64,000 nt of DNA from Tetracentron sinense. Taxonomy: Eukaryota > Streptophyta > Magnoliopsida > Trochodendrales > Trochodendraceae. The notes under the pieces were generated by a model. It was not told the origin of the DNA, made no database searches, and saw only the letters and a list, made by a program, of their open reading frames with translations. Below are positions 34,337 through 43,004 of the stretch, one piece after another. The DNA lies in assembly GCA_015143295.1 (NCBI GenBank), contig CM026554.1, positions 50,900,627 to 50,964,626 on the forward strand, in the 5' to 3' direction. How positions within the stretch are numbered: the first letter of the stretch is position 1; each line of letters opens with the position of its first letter. A program made the position numbers and the translations under genes.

Positions 34337-35131
34337 ATTTTTCTTTCTCTTCTTTTGTAGCTGGGCAACATGCTTGCCGGGATGTACGAGGTTACCGCCG
34401 AGAACAGGCGTACCTCCAACGGACTGAGGGACAAGGTCCTTGACCTGGAGAAGAGGGGAGCCGAGGACATGAAACGGCTGAATCACGAGCTGATGTCTGT
34501 CAAAGCGGATCTTCGGACCGCCAAAGGCACAATTGCCTCGGCTGTGAAACAGCGGGACAAAGCTCGGGACGAGGCCCGTAAGGCGATGGAAGGAGAGAAG
34601 GCGGCCGTGGAACAGGCCGAGAGATCCGTCCTCAGGATTAGTGAGATGGACGAGGTCGTGAATTCTCTTCGTCAGCAGCTGGAGAAGTTAGAAGCTGAAA
34701 AAGCAGCATTGGCCGAACAACTCGAGGCCGTCATGGCTGCGAGGGACAAGGAGGTTGAAGCCGCCAAGGAGGCTTTAACGGAGTCTCTCCGAGCTCACTT
34801 CCAGACGGAGATGGAGCGACTGATAACTGAAGACCGGGTCGAGACGGAGAGAGAGCTTATGAATGAACTCCGAGAGTCCGGACGACTGGTAGAGTCTCCC
34901 CAACAGTCGAAGGACGAGGCCACTCGTTCCGAGGCTGTGGGCATGGAGATCTCGCCTGGCGAAGAACCCGAAGTACAAGGAGGGGGGCAACTCTCGTCTT
35001 CTCTTGGACCATCTCCCGTCCTGCTCGAGGCTCCTGCGGAAATCGCCTCTGCCAACCCTGCTGCTGCTGCTGACGACGTCTCGACCGTTCCCGATGACGC
35101 TGTCGTGATCGTCGACGTTGCCGAAGACTGA
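32755..35131 (+). CDS. Antisense gene (aORF) of the Tat-like element, three exons, one frameshift
   Basis: Lies between pol and the 3' LTR on the opposite strand to gag-pol. Exons 32755-33352, 33445-34273 and 34361-35131, GT-AG introns of 92 and 87 nt. Exon 1 encodes a domain like Pfam Transposase_28 (putative gypsy-type transposon; FEAGLRFPLSPVTDSVL, MHPKFYKYMSLMDKFN). Exon 2 is basic and Ser/Pro/Ala-rich, and exon 3 is a long heptad-rich coiled coil (about 34420-34850) with an acidic tail. The frame slips by one at a run of seven G (34078-34084); with one more base it would be about 730 codons. Extra antisense ORFs are known in Tat elements; their role is unknown. A TATA box at 32536 suggests an own promoter. 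Confidence 0.75.
34274..34360 (+). other. Intron 2 of the antisense gene, mostly a T homopolymer
   Basis: An 87-nt intron (GTATGTTC...TTTTGTAG) of which about 43 bases (34291-34333) are uninterrupted T. The tract supplies the pyrimidine run for the acceptor and is likely length-variable. Confidence 0.7.
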
Positions 35132-35798
35132 TCCTTCCTCCTTTCCATCTCTTACTTCTCAATTTTGTATCGGCTGTACTCCCGTTCATCTTATGTTAAT
35201 AGAAAATTTCTTTTTGTGATCACCGTGTTGCAATCGATTGGTCTAGAATAATTGCCTCGTTCAAATAAGATATGGCACAAAATTAACTCGTGATTGAGTA
35301 TAAATCTCACAATAAAAATAAAGATAAATCACTAACTCGTGATTGAGTATAAATCTCACAATAAAAATAAATCACATCACTTTTAACAACGGGTCGTTAA
35401 AGAAGCGGTTTGACACTACGGACGTAATTTGGCAACAAGTCCATTTCGTAAAGACGAACTTATGGTGACTCGTGGTGGGACACCATGCTCAGAGGACATT
35501 CCATTAGTATAAGCCACCGGTATGCTCAGATGGCAATTCCTTTTATGAGCCACCTGTGTCCCGTGGTGAGTACCCTGTTCGTACGAAATGTGCTCGCCGT
35601 GATAACTCGTGGTGGGACACCATGTTCAGAGGACATTCCATTAGTATAAGCCGCCGTGATGCTCAGATGGCAATTCCTTTGTGTGAGCCGCCCGTGTCCC
35701 GTGGTGAGTGAAATGTACCCGTCGTGGTAATTTGTCCAGAATGTTTTACAACGTATTGTTATTTGAAAAATTAACTCGTGGTAATTCATAACATAACT
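35132..35798. repeat. Tandem-repeat spacer between convergent pol and antisense gene
   Basis: A unit of about 137 bp starting near ACTCGTGGTGGGACACCATG occurs at 35469 and 35606. A shorter one (ACTCGTGATTGAGTATAAATC) occurs at 35288 and 35336. Both transcripts converge here, so poly(A) signals for either strand may lie within; AATAGAAAATTT at 35199 is A-rich. Confidence 0.75.
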
Positions 35799-38700
35799 TT
35801 ACTGGAAAAATTGTTTTAAATTCATAATGTTCCACGATTTTTGAATTACATTACCTTGTAAGTCTTTAAGGTAGTACACCCCGGGACTCCCGACACGGTC
35901 CACGATATATGGCCCTTCCCAGTTGGGACCCAGCTTTCCGCTGTTGATTTCTCGTGTATTTTGGAAGACTTTTCGGAGAACGAGGTCTCCGACCTGAAGC
36001 GTCCTTTCCCGTACTTTCTTGTTGTATGCCTTTCGTAATTGTTGTTGATAGCGTTTCATCTGAATGCTGGCGTCTTCCCGTTTTTCTTCCAGTAAGTCTA
36101 AGTGAATAGCCATTAACTCGACATTTTTGTTTTCCTCTCCGTGTTTCTTCCGTGAACGTGTTGTTGGCAGAAAGACTTCAGTGGGAATAACAGCTTCCAC
36201 CCCGTATGCTAAAGAGAACGGGGTCTCGTTCGTAGGGCTCCGTGGTGTTGTTCGGTATCCCCATAACGCATTGTGCAACTCGCTGGTCCACTTTCCCTTG
36301 GAATCTTCCAATCTTCTCTTGAGGGCATTCAAAATATTCTTGTTGGCTGCTTCGGCAAGGCCATTCCCTTGAGGATAATAAGGAGAAGAGAAGATGTGCT
36401 TGATTTTCAACTCCTGGCAAAAGTCGGCGATAAGCTTTCCTGTGAATTGCTTCCCGTTGTCAGAAATGATGGATTGCGGGATGCCGAATCTACAGATAAT
36501 GTGCTCCCACAAGAATTTCTTCACTTCTTGTTCTCTAATACGCGCCAGGGGAACAGCTTCGATCCACCGGGAGAAGTAATCCGTGGCCACGAGCAGAAAA
36601 ATTAAATTACCGGGAGCTTTGGGGAAAGGTCCCACGATGTCAAGTCCCCAACGAGCGAAAGGCCAAGGTTGAGATACGATGTTGAGTTCTTGAGCGGGAG
36701 CATGAATCAACCTCGCATGCCGCTGACACTGGCTGCATTTTTGTACGTATTTCTGTGCGTCAGCTTGCATGTAAGGCCAAAAATATCCTTGCCCCAGAGC
36801 ACGATGAGCGATAGTCCGTCCTCCTGAATGGATGCCGCAAATCCCCTCGTGGAGCTCGGCCAAAATTCTCTCTACATCTTCCGGATGCACGCATCTCAAA
36901 AGAGGTCCTCCAAAGGATTTGCGATACAGTTCTCCGTCCACAAGGGTGTAACGGGGAGCTTTATATTGTATTCGTCTTGCTTCCTTTGCATCAGAAGGGA
37001 GAATTCCATTCTTCAAATAGGTAAATATGCCCGTCATCCAGCTCGGCACTTGACTTACAGACAACACCGTGCGTTGCGTTTGCAATTCAATGGAGGGGTA
37101 TTCTTGATACTCTATGAGGATCGTTTTGGGCTCATCGGTTTGCATCATCGAGGCGAGGTAGGCCAATGCATCGGCATGCCTGTTATCGTCCCTTCTGACA
37201 TGTTTGATCTCGAGAACATCAAAGGCCCTCCGTTGCTCTTGTAAAAATGCAGCGTAGCGCTTCATCCGTTCATCCCGACATTCATAGATACCGTTGACTT
37301 GGTTCACCACGAGCTGTGAATCACAGAACACCCGGAGTTTAGAAACTCCCAATTCTCGGGCACTCTGCAACCCAAGGATTAACGCCTCATATTCAGCTTC
37401 ATTATTGGAGGCAGCATAACCAAGGCGCGTCAACTTCTGCACTTTAACATGATCAGGGCTGACAAGAACAGCACCTAGTCCCGAACCACTGATATTAGAC
37501 GACCCGTCAACATACAAGAGCCAATCGCACCACGCCGTCAGTTTCGTTTCGTTTCCAGTCCCTGTTCCTACAATGGAATCCGCCTCCGCGTCGTCTGGGA
37601 GTTCGTGACGGTCGGGCTCCGCTGAAGTTTCGGCCTCCTCCACGGGGAAATCGGCTAAGAAGCTTGCAACGGCTTGCCCCTTCTCTGCGGTTCGGGCCTG
37701 ATATTGGATATCGAACTCGCTCAGCGCCACGGCCCATTTTGACATGCGTCCCGCGGTTTCAGGTCGTCCCAACACAATTTTCAAAGGGTACGTGGTGAAG
37801 ACGACGATGGTGTGTGCCTGAAAATAAGGACGTAACTTCTCAGCGGAAAAGACAAGAGCCAGGCATACCTTTTCCACTCTGCTGTAGTTGGATTCTGCCT
37901 TGTGGAATGTTTTGCTGACGAAATAAACAGGCTTCTCTACGCCGTCGTGATTTCTGAGCAACACGGAACCAATGGCTCGTTCCGAGACGGAGAGATAGAG
38001 GTACAGTACTTCACCAGATTCAGGTACAGAGAGGATCGGTGCGGAGCCTAAATACGTCTTCAAGGCGGCGAAAGATTGGGAACACTCCTCGGTCCATCTG
38101 AAGACGGAATCCTTTCTCAGCAATTCGAACAAAGGTCTGCATCGATCAGAGGACTTTGATATGAACCGGTTGAGAGCTGCGATACGTCCCGTCAGTTTTT
38201 GAACTTCTTTCCTTGTTTTCGGTTCCGGCATATCTATCAGAGCACGGATCTGCGCGGGATTTGCTTCAATGCCCCGTTGGCTGACGAGATAGCCGAGGAA
38301 TTTGCCCGAGGCGACGCCGAATGTACATTTCTCAGGATTTAACTTCAGATTGAAAGTACGTAAAATAGAGAACGGCTCCGCTAGGTCAGTCACAAGAGAG
38401 ACCCGAGTTCGGCTTTTCACAACGATATCGTCAATGTACACCTCCACCGATTTACCGAGCAAGGGTCCAAACATCAGATTCATCAATCGTTGGTAAGTGG
38501 CTCCGGCATTCTTCAGGCCAAAGGGCATGACCCGGTAACAAAACAGGCCACGCTCCGTTATGAAGGCCGTTTTCTCTTGATCGTCCCCCGCTAAGAGGAT
38601 TTGATTATAACCTGAATACCCGTCCATGAAGCTCAACATCTCGTGACCCGCGGTCGCTGTGATTAGTCTGTCGATTCTGGGAACCGGGAAGAAGTCTTTC

Positions 38701-39164
38701 GGGCAAGCTCTATTAACATTGGTGAAATCGATGCAGACCCTGACTTTTCCGTTCTTCTTAGGAACAGCTACTACATTGGCTATCCACTCCGGATATTGGA
38801 CTTCACGAATGAACCCGTGCCGAATTAACTTGTCGATTTCTTCATTGACGGCCTCATGGTACGCCGGAGCGAGTCTACGAGGTTTCTGTTTAACTGGATT
38901 GACCACGGGATCCACGTTGAGATGGTGACAGATGATCTCAGGACGGATACCCGTCATGTCTTCATGTGACCAAGCGAAAACGTCGAGATTCTTCCTCAGA
39001 AAATTTACCAATTCCCGCTCTTCATCTGCAGTCAGACAAGTCCCGATCTGTAGCATTCTCGGCTCGTTCTCCGTCCCGAGGTTGACAAGCTTCGTGGGTT
39101 CAACAGAATGGTTTACCAGCGATTCACCCGCGCTCTCCTCTTCCACGGATCCGACCTGTAATTG
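35799..39164 (-). CDS. pol: Pol polyprotein (RT, RNase H, aRNase H, integrase) of the Tat-like element
   Basis: In the same frame as gag, beginning right after its UAG stop; no AUG is needed if made by readthrough. Numbering from Val/Met at 39146: reverse transcriptase with YIDD at 237-240; a degenerate classical RNase H at about 380-490 (first Asp lost); an archaeal-type RNase H with Asp547, Glu585, Asp609 and Asp659; integrase with a zinc site His766, His773, Cys804, Cys807 and catalytic Asp836, Asp896, Glu932 (35 residues between the last two). Two RNase H domains mark the Tat lineage, where the first usually decays into a connector. The frame is intact over 1.1 kb residues with no lesion, ending near 35799. 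Confidence 0.93.
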   Translation of the reverse strand, partial: QLQVGSVEEESAGESLVNHSVEPTKLVNLGTENEPRMLQIGTCLTADEERELVNFLRKNLDVFAWSHEDMTGIRPEIICHHLNVDPVVNPVKQKPRRLAPAYHEAVNEEIDKLIRHGFIREVQYPEWIANVVAVPKKNGKVRVCIDFTNVNRACPKDFFPVPRIDRLITATAGHEMLSFMDGYSGYNQILLAGDDQEKTAFITERGLFCYRVMPFGLKNAGATYQRLMNLMFGPLLGKSVEVYIDDIVVKSRTRVSLVTDLAEPFSILRTFNLKLNPEKCTFGVASGKFLGYLVSQRGIEANPAQIRALIDMPEPKTRKEVQKLTGRIAALNRFISKSSDRCRPLFELLRKDSVFRWTEECSQSFAALKTYLGSAPILSVPESGEVLYLYLSVSERAIGSVLLRNHDGVEKPVYFVSKTFHKAESNYSRVEKVCLALVFSAEKLRPYFQAHTIVVFTTYPLKIVLGRPETAGRMSKWAVALSEFDIQYQARTAEKGQAVASFLADFPVEEAETSAEPDRHELPDDAEADSIVGTGTGNETKLTAWCDWLLYVDGSSNISGSGLGAVLVSPDHVKVQKLTRLGYAASNNEAEYEALILGLQSARELGVSKLRVFCDSQLVVNQVNGIYECRDERMKRYAAFLQEQRRAFDVLEIKHVRRDDNRHADALAYLASMMQTDEPKTILIEYQEYPSIELQTQRTVLSVSQVPSWMTGIFTYLKNGILPSDAKEARRIQYKAPRYTLVDGELYRKSFGGPLLRCVHPEDVERILAELHEGICGIHSGGRTIAHRALGQGYFWPYMQADAQKYVQKCSQCQRHARLIHAPAQELNIVSQPWPFARWGLDIVGPFPKAPGNLIFLLVATDYFSRWIEAVPLARIREQEVKKFLWEHIICRFGIPQSIISDNGKQFTGKLIADFCQELKIKHIFSSPYYPQGNGLAEAANKNILNALKRRLEDSKGKWTSELHNALWGYRTTPRSPTNETPFSLAYGVEAVIPTEVFLPTTRSRKKHGEENKNVELMAIHLDLLEEKREDASIQMKRYQQQLRKAYNKKVRERTLQVGDLVLRKVFQNTREINSGKLGPNWEGPYIVDRVGSPGVYYLKDLQGNVIQKSWNIMNLKQFFQ

Positions 39165-39167
39165 CTA
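39156..39167 (-). promoter_or_regulatory. Probable stop-codon readthrough signal between gag and pol
   Basis: On the minus strand the gag stop is followed as AAA UAG CAA UUA CAG, and the next frame is open for 1121 codons in the same phase. UAG CAR YYA is the tobamovirus-type leaky stop context; the soybean element SIRE1 is a known retrotransposon precedent. Readthrough is inferred. Confidence 0.65.
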
Positions 39168-41552
39168 TTTGAGCGGGTTGGGAGAGGTATAATCACACTT
39201 CTGCGATGCCAGTTGGTCTCCTCTTATTTCACGCGGTCCATCCGGTGTGGGGAATTTCAATACCTGGTAATAAGAAGACGGAACAGCTCTCATTTCGTGA
39301 GTCCACCATCGCCCCAGGATAGCATTGTATGGGGACGGCGCATCGATAATGGAGAATCGGGTGGACAAGGTGATAGGTCCAGCTCTGACCGGTAAGACGA
39401 CTTCGCCCAGGGGTTGCATCGAACTTCCTTCGAATCCTATCAAGGGGGTCTGTGCGGGTACAAGAACCGCTGGATCCAACTCCATCTTCGTGAAAGCATG
39501 GAGGTACAGGATATCTGCTCCACTCCCAGGGTCTATGAGCACTCGTCTGATGTCGAAATCGCCAATTCTCATGGACAGGACAAGAGCATCGTAGTGAGGT
39601 CTGACTACAGTTGCCATGTCTTGGTCAGTGAACATTAGGGCCTGCTCGACTTCCTTCGTCGTCGACCGCACTTGGTAAACTTCTGCCACGTGCGATAACT
39701 TCCTTGCTTTCGCTCGATACTGCTGCTCAACGTCGACTTCCGGTGCTCGAGCGCGATGGATGACGTTTATGACTCCTTTCGGAGCTTCTCCACCTCGGTT
39801 CATTTGACCAGATGGCTCTCCCTCGTGAGACCGAGTGGATGGCTCCGTTATATGCCCCTCTTTTCTTCCAGAATCCACGTATTCTCCCAGATAGCCCTCA
39901 CGGACTAATCTTTCCAAGTATTCTCTCAGGATGCGACAACGATTTGTGAGATGCCCATGGCACTTGTGGTATTGACAATATTCGTGTGCCCTGGGTCCCG
40001 TAGTGACATCACGAACGGTCCGTGCTGGCCATTCGAAATATGGTTCGTCTTCCATCGTCTTCATGATCGTCGCCGGGCTTGCTGTGAAGTTAACTTGACC
40101 ACCACGAGACGCAAAAGGACGTCTTTCTGTTGCTCGATTTTCCCTCTCCTTGTAATGCCCGGATTCCTCCCGTCCTCGATAGGCACGGTCGTCCCTCCGC
40201 CGGAGATTGGACCGTAGATCCGTTCTCCTTGACGAGTCTGCATCTTGGCGGATTCCCAGCGAGAGTCGATTCGATCCTCCTTGTCGTTCAACGTACACAA
40301 CTTTTTCTTGTCGTATGCGTCTGCGTGGTTCCTCGTCACTGGAAGATGATTCATACTTCGATCTCTTCCCTCTCTTTGAGGAGGGTCTGCTTCCCCATTC
40401 CACAGCGTCTACCCCTCGTGCTCTAGGCCTCGTTGTTGCCGCAATATCTTCCTCCATCCTTCCGTACTTAGAGGCACGGACTATCAGCTCGTCCATCTTG
40501 ATCGGACAGTCAAGGGCAAGAGACTCGTAGAGTTTGGAACTCTTGGGTATGGCGTTCTTGAAGGCCGCTATGCAAGTGCAGTCCTCAATCTTGTCGATAT
40601 TAGAGACTTCATCGGTAAACCGTTGAATAAAATCTCTAAGAGACTCCGCCGACTTCATTCTCATGGCGAAGAGGGAATCTGCACCAGCTTTCTTTTTCTT
40701 GTTGATGATGTACTGGTCAATAAAAACTGACCGGAGATCAGCCATGCACCTGATCGACCCCGCGGGGAGATTACGGAACCATCTTGCAGCCGCTCCAGTC
40801 AGGCTGCTAGGGAAGGCTTTGCAGAGGAGATTGTCATCCGGGTTACGGACAGCCATGGCATTTTTGAAGTCGGTCAGGTGGTCAATAGGATCCCTCCTCC
40901 CATCGAACTTAACAAAATTAGGCACCGTGAACTTTGACGGGGTATAAGATTCAACGATTTCCTTGGAGAAAGGGGACGTCTCCTCCTCGTCCTTGTACTT
41001 CTGAGCATACTGATCGAGAGAGGCTCCACCTGTCGTTCCTCTGACTCGAGCGTTAATCAAGGCTTCCACGTCTTTGAGAGTCAAACCCGTCTTCAACCCG
41101 CTGTCGCTGACGTGGAGATCTCGACGTTCAGCATGAGCATCAAGAGAACGGGGGCGGGTAGCTTCGTCAGCAGAAGGAGTGAGAGTGAATCTCCTCTCCA
41201 GATTCTCTGGTGCAGATGGCGAGATCGGGGCCGTTCCTCTGGGGGGAGGAGAAGAAGGGAAATTGAGTTTACGAGCTGCAGAGCCCCCTCTAGGAGATTC
41301 GTCATCGATCTCCAAGTTTCCGTGCTCCAAAGCATCTAGCCGCTCCTGCAGTGACTGTTGCTGGCTGACTACTTGGGCCAGAGTGGCCTGTTGTTGTTGT
41401 AATAGTAGCAGGATGGGATCAGATGTGGTCATGGGCCTTTCTGGTTGTCCAGAAGGTGGGCCTGATGCGAATGTTTGCATGGTGGAAGGGGTGCATGAAA
41501 AGGCTTGAGGGGGCTGGTGCTCGATGAAAGACTGGGGAGTTTGGTTTGCCAT
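39165..41552 (-). CDS. gag: Gag-protease polyprotein of the Tat-like element
   Basis: 795 residues. The retrotransposon Gag domain is at about residues 230-340 (AARWFRNLPAGSI, SLRDFIQRF), followed by a basic, arginine-rich stretch and a zinc-knuckle-like CQYHKCHGHLTNRC. The C-terminal part is an aspartic protease with VLIDPGSGADILYLHAF; the usual Asp-Thr/Ser-Gly is Asp-Pro-Gly here. Gag builds the particle and the protease cuts the polyprotein. The frame ends at TAG (39167-39165), and the pol frame continues in phase directly after it, so a minority readthrough product Gag-Pol is likely. Long and undamaged, fitting a young insertion. Confidence 0.9.
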   Translation of the reverse strand: MANQTPQSFIEHQPPQAFSCTPSTMQTFASGPPSGQPERPMTTSDPILLLLQQQQATLAQVVSQQQSLQERLDALEHGNLEIDDESPRGGSAARKLNFPSSPPPRGTAPISPSAPENLERRFTLTPSADEATRPRSLDAHAERRDLHVSDSGLKTGLTLKDVEALINARVRGTTGGASLDQYAQKYKDEEETSPFSKEIVESYTPSKFTVPNFVKFDGRRDPIDHLTDFKNAMAVRNPDDNLLCKAFPSSLTGAAARWFRNLPAGSIRCMADLRSVFIDQYIINKKKKAGADSLFAMRMKSAESLRDFIQRFTDEVSNIDKIEDCTCIAAFKNAIPKSSKLYESLALDCPIKMDELIVRASKYGRMEEDIAATTRPRARGVDAVEWGSRPSSKRGKRSKYESSSSDEEPRRRIRQEKVVYVERQGGSNRLSLGIRQDADSSRRTDLRSNLRRRDDRAYRGREESGHYKERENRATERRPFASRGGQVNFTASPATIMKTMEDEPYFEWPARTVRDVTTGPRAHEYCQYHKCHGHLTNRCRILREYLERLVREGYLGEYVDSGRKEGHITEPSTRSHEGEPSGQMNRGGEAPKGVINVIHRARAPEVDVEQQYRAKARKLSHVAEVYQVRSTTKEVEQALMFTDQDMATVVRPHYDALVLSMRIGDFDIRRVLIDPGSGADILYLHAFTKMELDPAVLVPAQTPLIGFEGSSMQPLGEVVLPVRAGPITLSTRFSIIDAPSPYNAILGRWWTHEMRAVPSSYYQVLKFPTPDGPREIRGDQLASQKCDYTSPNPLK

Positions 41553-41603
41553 GCTGACCGAGAGGTGGTGTGAGCGAAGGGTGGTTTCGGCTTAAGAAAA
41601 AAA

Positions 41604-41621
41604 TTCCCACAGACGGCGCCA
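41604..41621 (-). promoter_or_regulatory. Primer binding site of the Tat-like element
   Basis: TGGCGCCGTCTGTGGGAA on the minus strand, four bases inside the 5' LTR. It starts TGG as expected for pairing with a tRNA CCA end. The TGGCGCC class is usual in Tat/Athila elements; the tRNA was not assigned. Confidence 0.8.
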
Positions 41622-41625
41622 ATTT

Positions 41626-42529
41626 TGTGAGGGGAAATTACCGAAAGGACACGCGTCAGCAGCAGCTCCTCCCAAGTTCTGATTAGCTGGTAGAAGACTG
41701 GAGTGGAGGGTGTGATACCCTGACCTGCACTCCGATGATTAAGTCAGTAGGTGTAGGAGATGATGAACAGCAAGAACATAATAGAGAGTTCGAAGGTCTT
41801 AGCTCTCCCAATCTTTTCGTCCCCCCTTACACTGTTCTTCACAGGGTTATATAGACCACCCTTGCCATGGCCATAGGCACCCATTGATGTCCATGCATAC
41901 CTCGAATCCCTGATGTGTACTTCAGTAATCATTTTAGATAGATCTTCTGGTCATTCGTACTGCACGCGCATCTGCACACAAAAAGAGCAGGCAAAGAGTA
42001 GGAACTCGTCCGAGGTGACTGGCATTAAATGCAGCATTAAATGCCATTTAATGCCAAGACAATGTTACCCACCTACCATCGTAGAGGTAGGATCAGTCCC
42101 AGGCGACTGGGCAGCAACGCCAGATCTCATTACGTGTTTAGGATACGCGATCGTGGACAATAAGACGACGGGTACGTCGTCAGAATGAAGACGTGATCGT
42201 CGTTCACGAGACCACGGGTCCGTCGTCAGAGTGAAGACGTGATCGTCATTCACAAGACCACGGGTCCGTCGTCAGAGTGAAGACGTGATCGTCGTTCATA
42301 AGACCACGGGTCCGTCGTCAGAGTGAAGACGTGATCGTCGTTCATAAGACCACGGGTCCGTCGTCAGAGTGAAGACGTGATCGTCGTTCATGGGACCACG
42401 CTCTCGTCGTTCATACGTCCACGAGCCCGTTGCCGAGGAGACGACGGAAATGAGCTCAAACGATAACACCACACTGAGGACGAGCTCGTTGTTACCACAC
42501 TTAGGTTTTTACGAAATTTACCCATTACA
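41626..42529 (-). repeat. 5' LTR of the Tat-like element
   Basis: 904 bp, TG...CA on both strands. TATA box at 41847-41853 (minus), 46-bp tandem repeats at about 42188-42417. This copy would drive the genomic transcript leftward. Confidence 0.95.
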
Positions 42530-43004
42530 AATATATATAAAAAAATTTTAATATTATGCAATATAATTTATAAAATTTTAAGTCTATATCTTTAATAGGA
42601 GTGGTTATTGAACAAAATGTTCGTGAACTACTCGGGCTCAGCTCGTTAAAAGCTTGAATATCATTCGTTTATTTAGTAAATGAATCAAGCTTGAACATCA
42701 TTTTCGAACTCGTTTAGTAAACGAGCCGAGCTTGAACACACCCCTACTTGGATCAATAAAAGCTTGGTTCGATTATATATATATATATATATATTAAAAA
42801 TAAATATATTTATATATTATTTTATTAGTTAAGTATATAAAAATAATGTAGGGGTGTGGCCGTGTGGGTGTGCGTGTGCGTGTGCATGAGAGTGAGTGTG
42901 CTGTGTGTGGGTGTGGGTGTGTCATGTGTGTGTGTTGTGTGTGGGTGTGAATGTGTATGTCGATGTGGCCGTGTGGGTGTGGGTGTAAGTGTGGGGTGTA
43001 TCAT
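42530..43004. repeat. Copy B piece between the two retrotransposons
   Basis: 475 bp matching copy A from about 26183 to 26684: word repeat at 42598-42752, short AT run at 42774-42795, GT-rich minisatellite to 43004. Confidence 0.9.

Larger units (their letters stand above)
31299..42529 (-). mobile_element. Tat-like Ty3/gypsy LTR retrotransposon, complete, 11.2 kb
   Basis: Flanked by the 5-bp target duplication AATAT (31294-31298 and 42530-42534); the empty site exists in copy A near 26185. LTRs of 904 bp start TG and end CA. Order on the minus strand: LTR, TGGCGCC-type primer site, gag-protease, UAG, RT-RNase H-archaeal-type RNase H-integrase, a tandem-repeat spacer, the antisense gene, purine tract, LTR. 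The second RNase H and the antisense gene place it in the Tat group (relatives: Retand, Ogre). The LTRs differ at one base that I noticed (31921 G, 42248 A), so the insertion is young. Confidence 0.93.

Noticed and set aside
32803-34486. Minus-strand frames across the antisense gene
   Set aside because: They oppose exons with clear homology and splice sites; long only because of codon bias.
36127-39638. Several plus-strand frames opposite Tat-like gag-pol
   Set aside because: Complement shadows of the intact polyprotein; no start context or domain.
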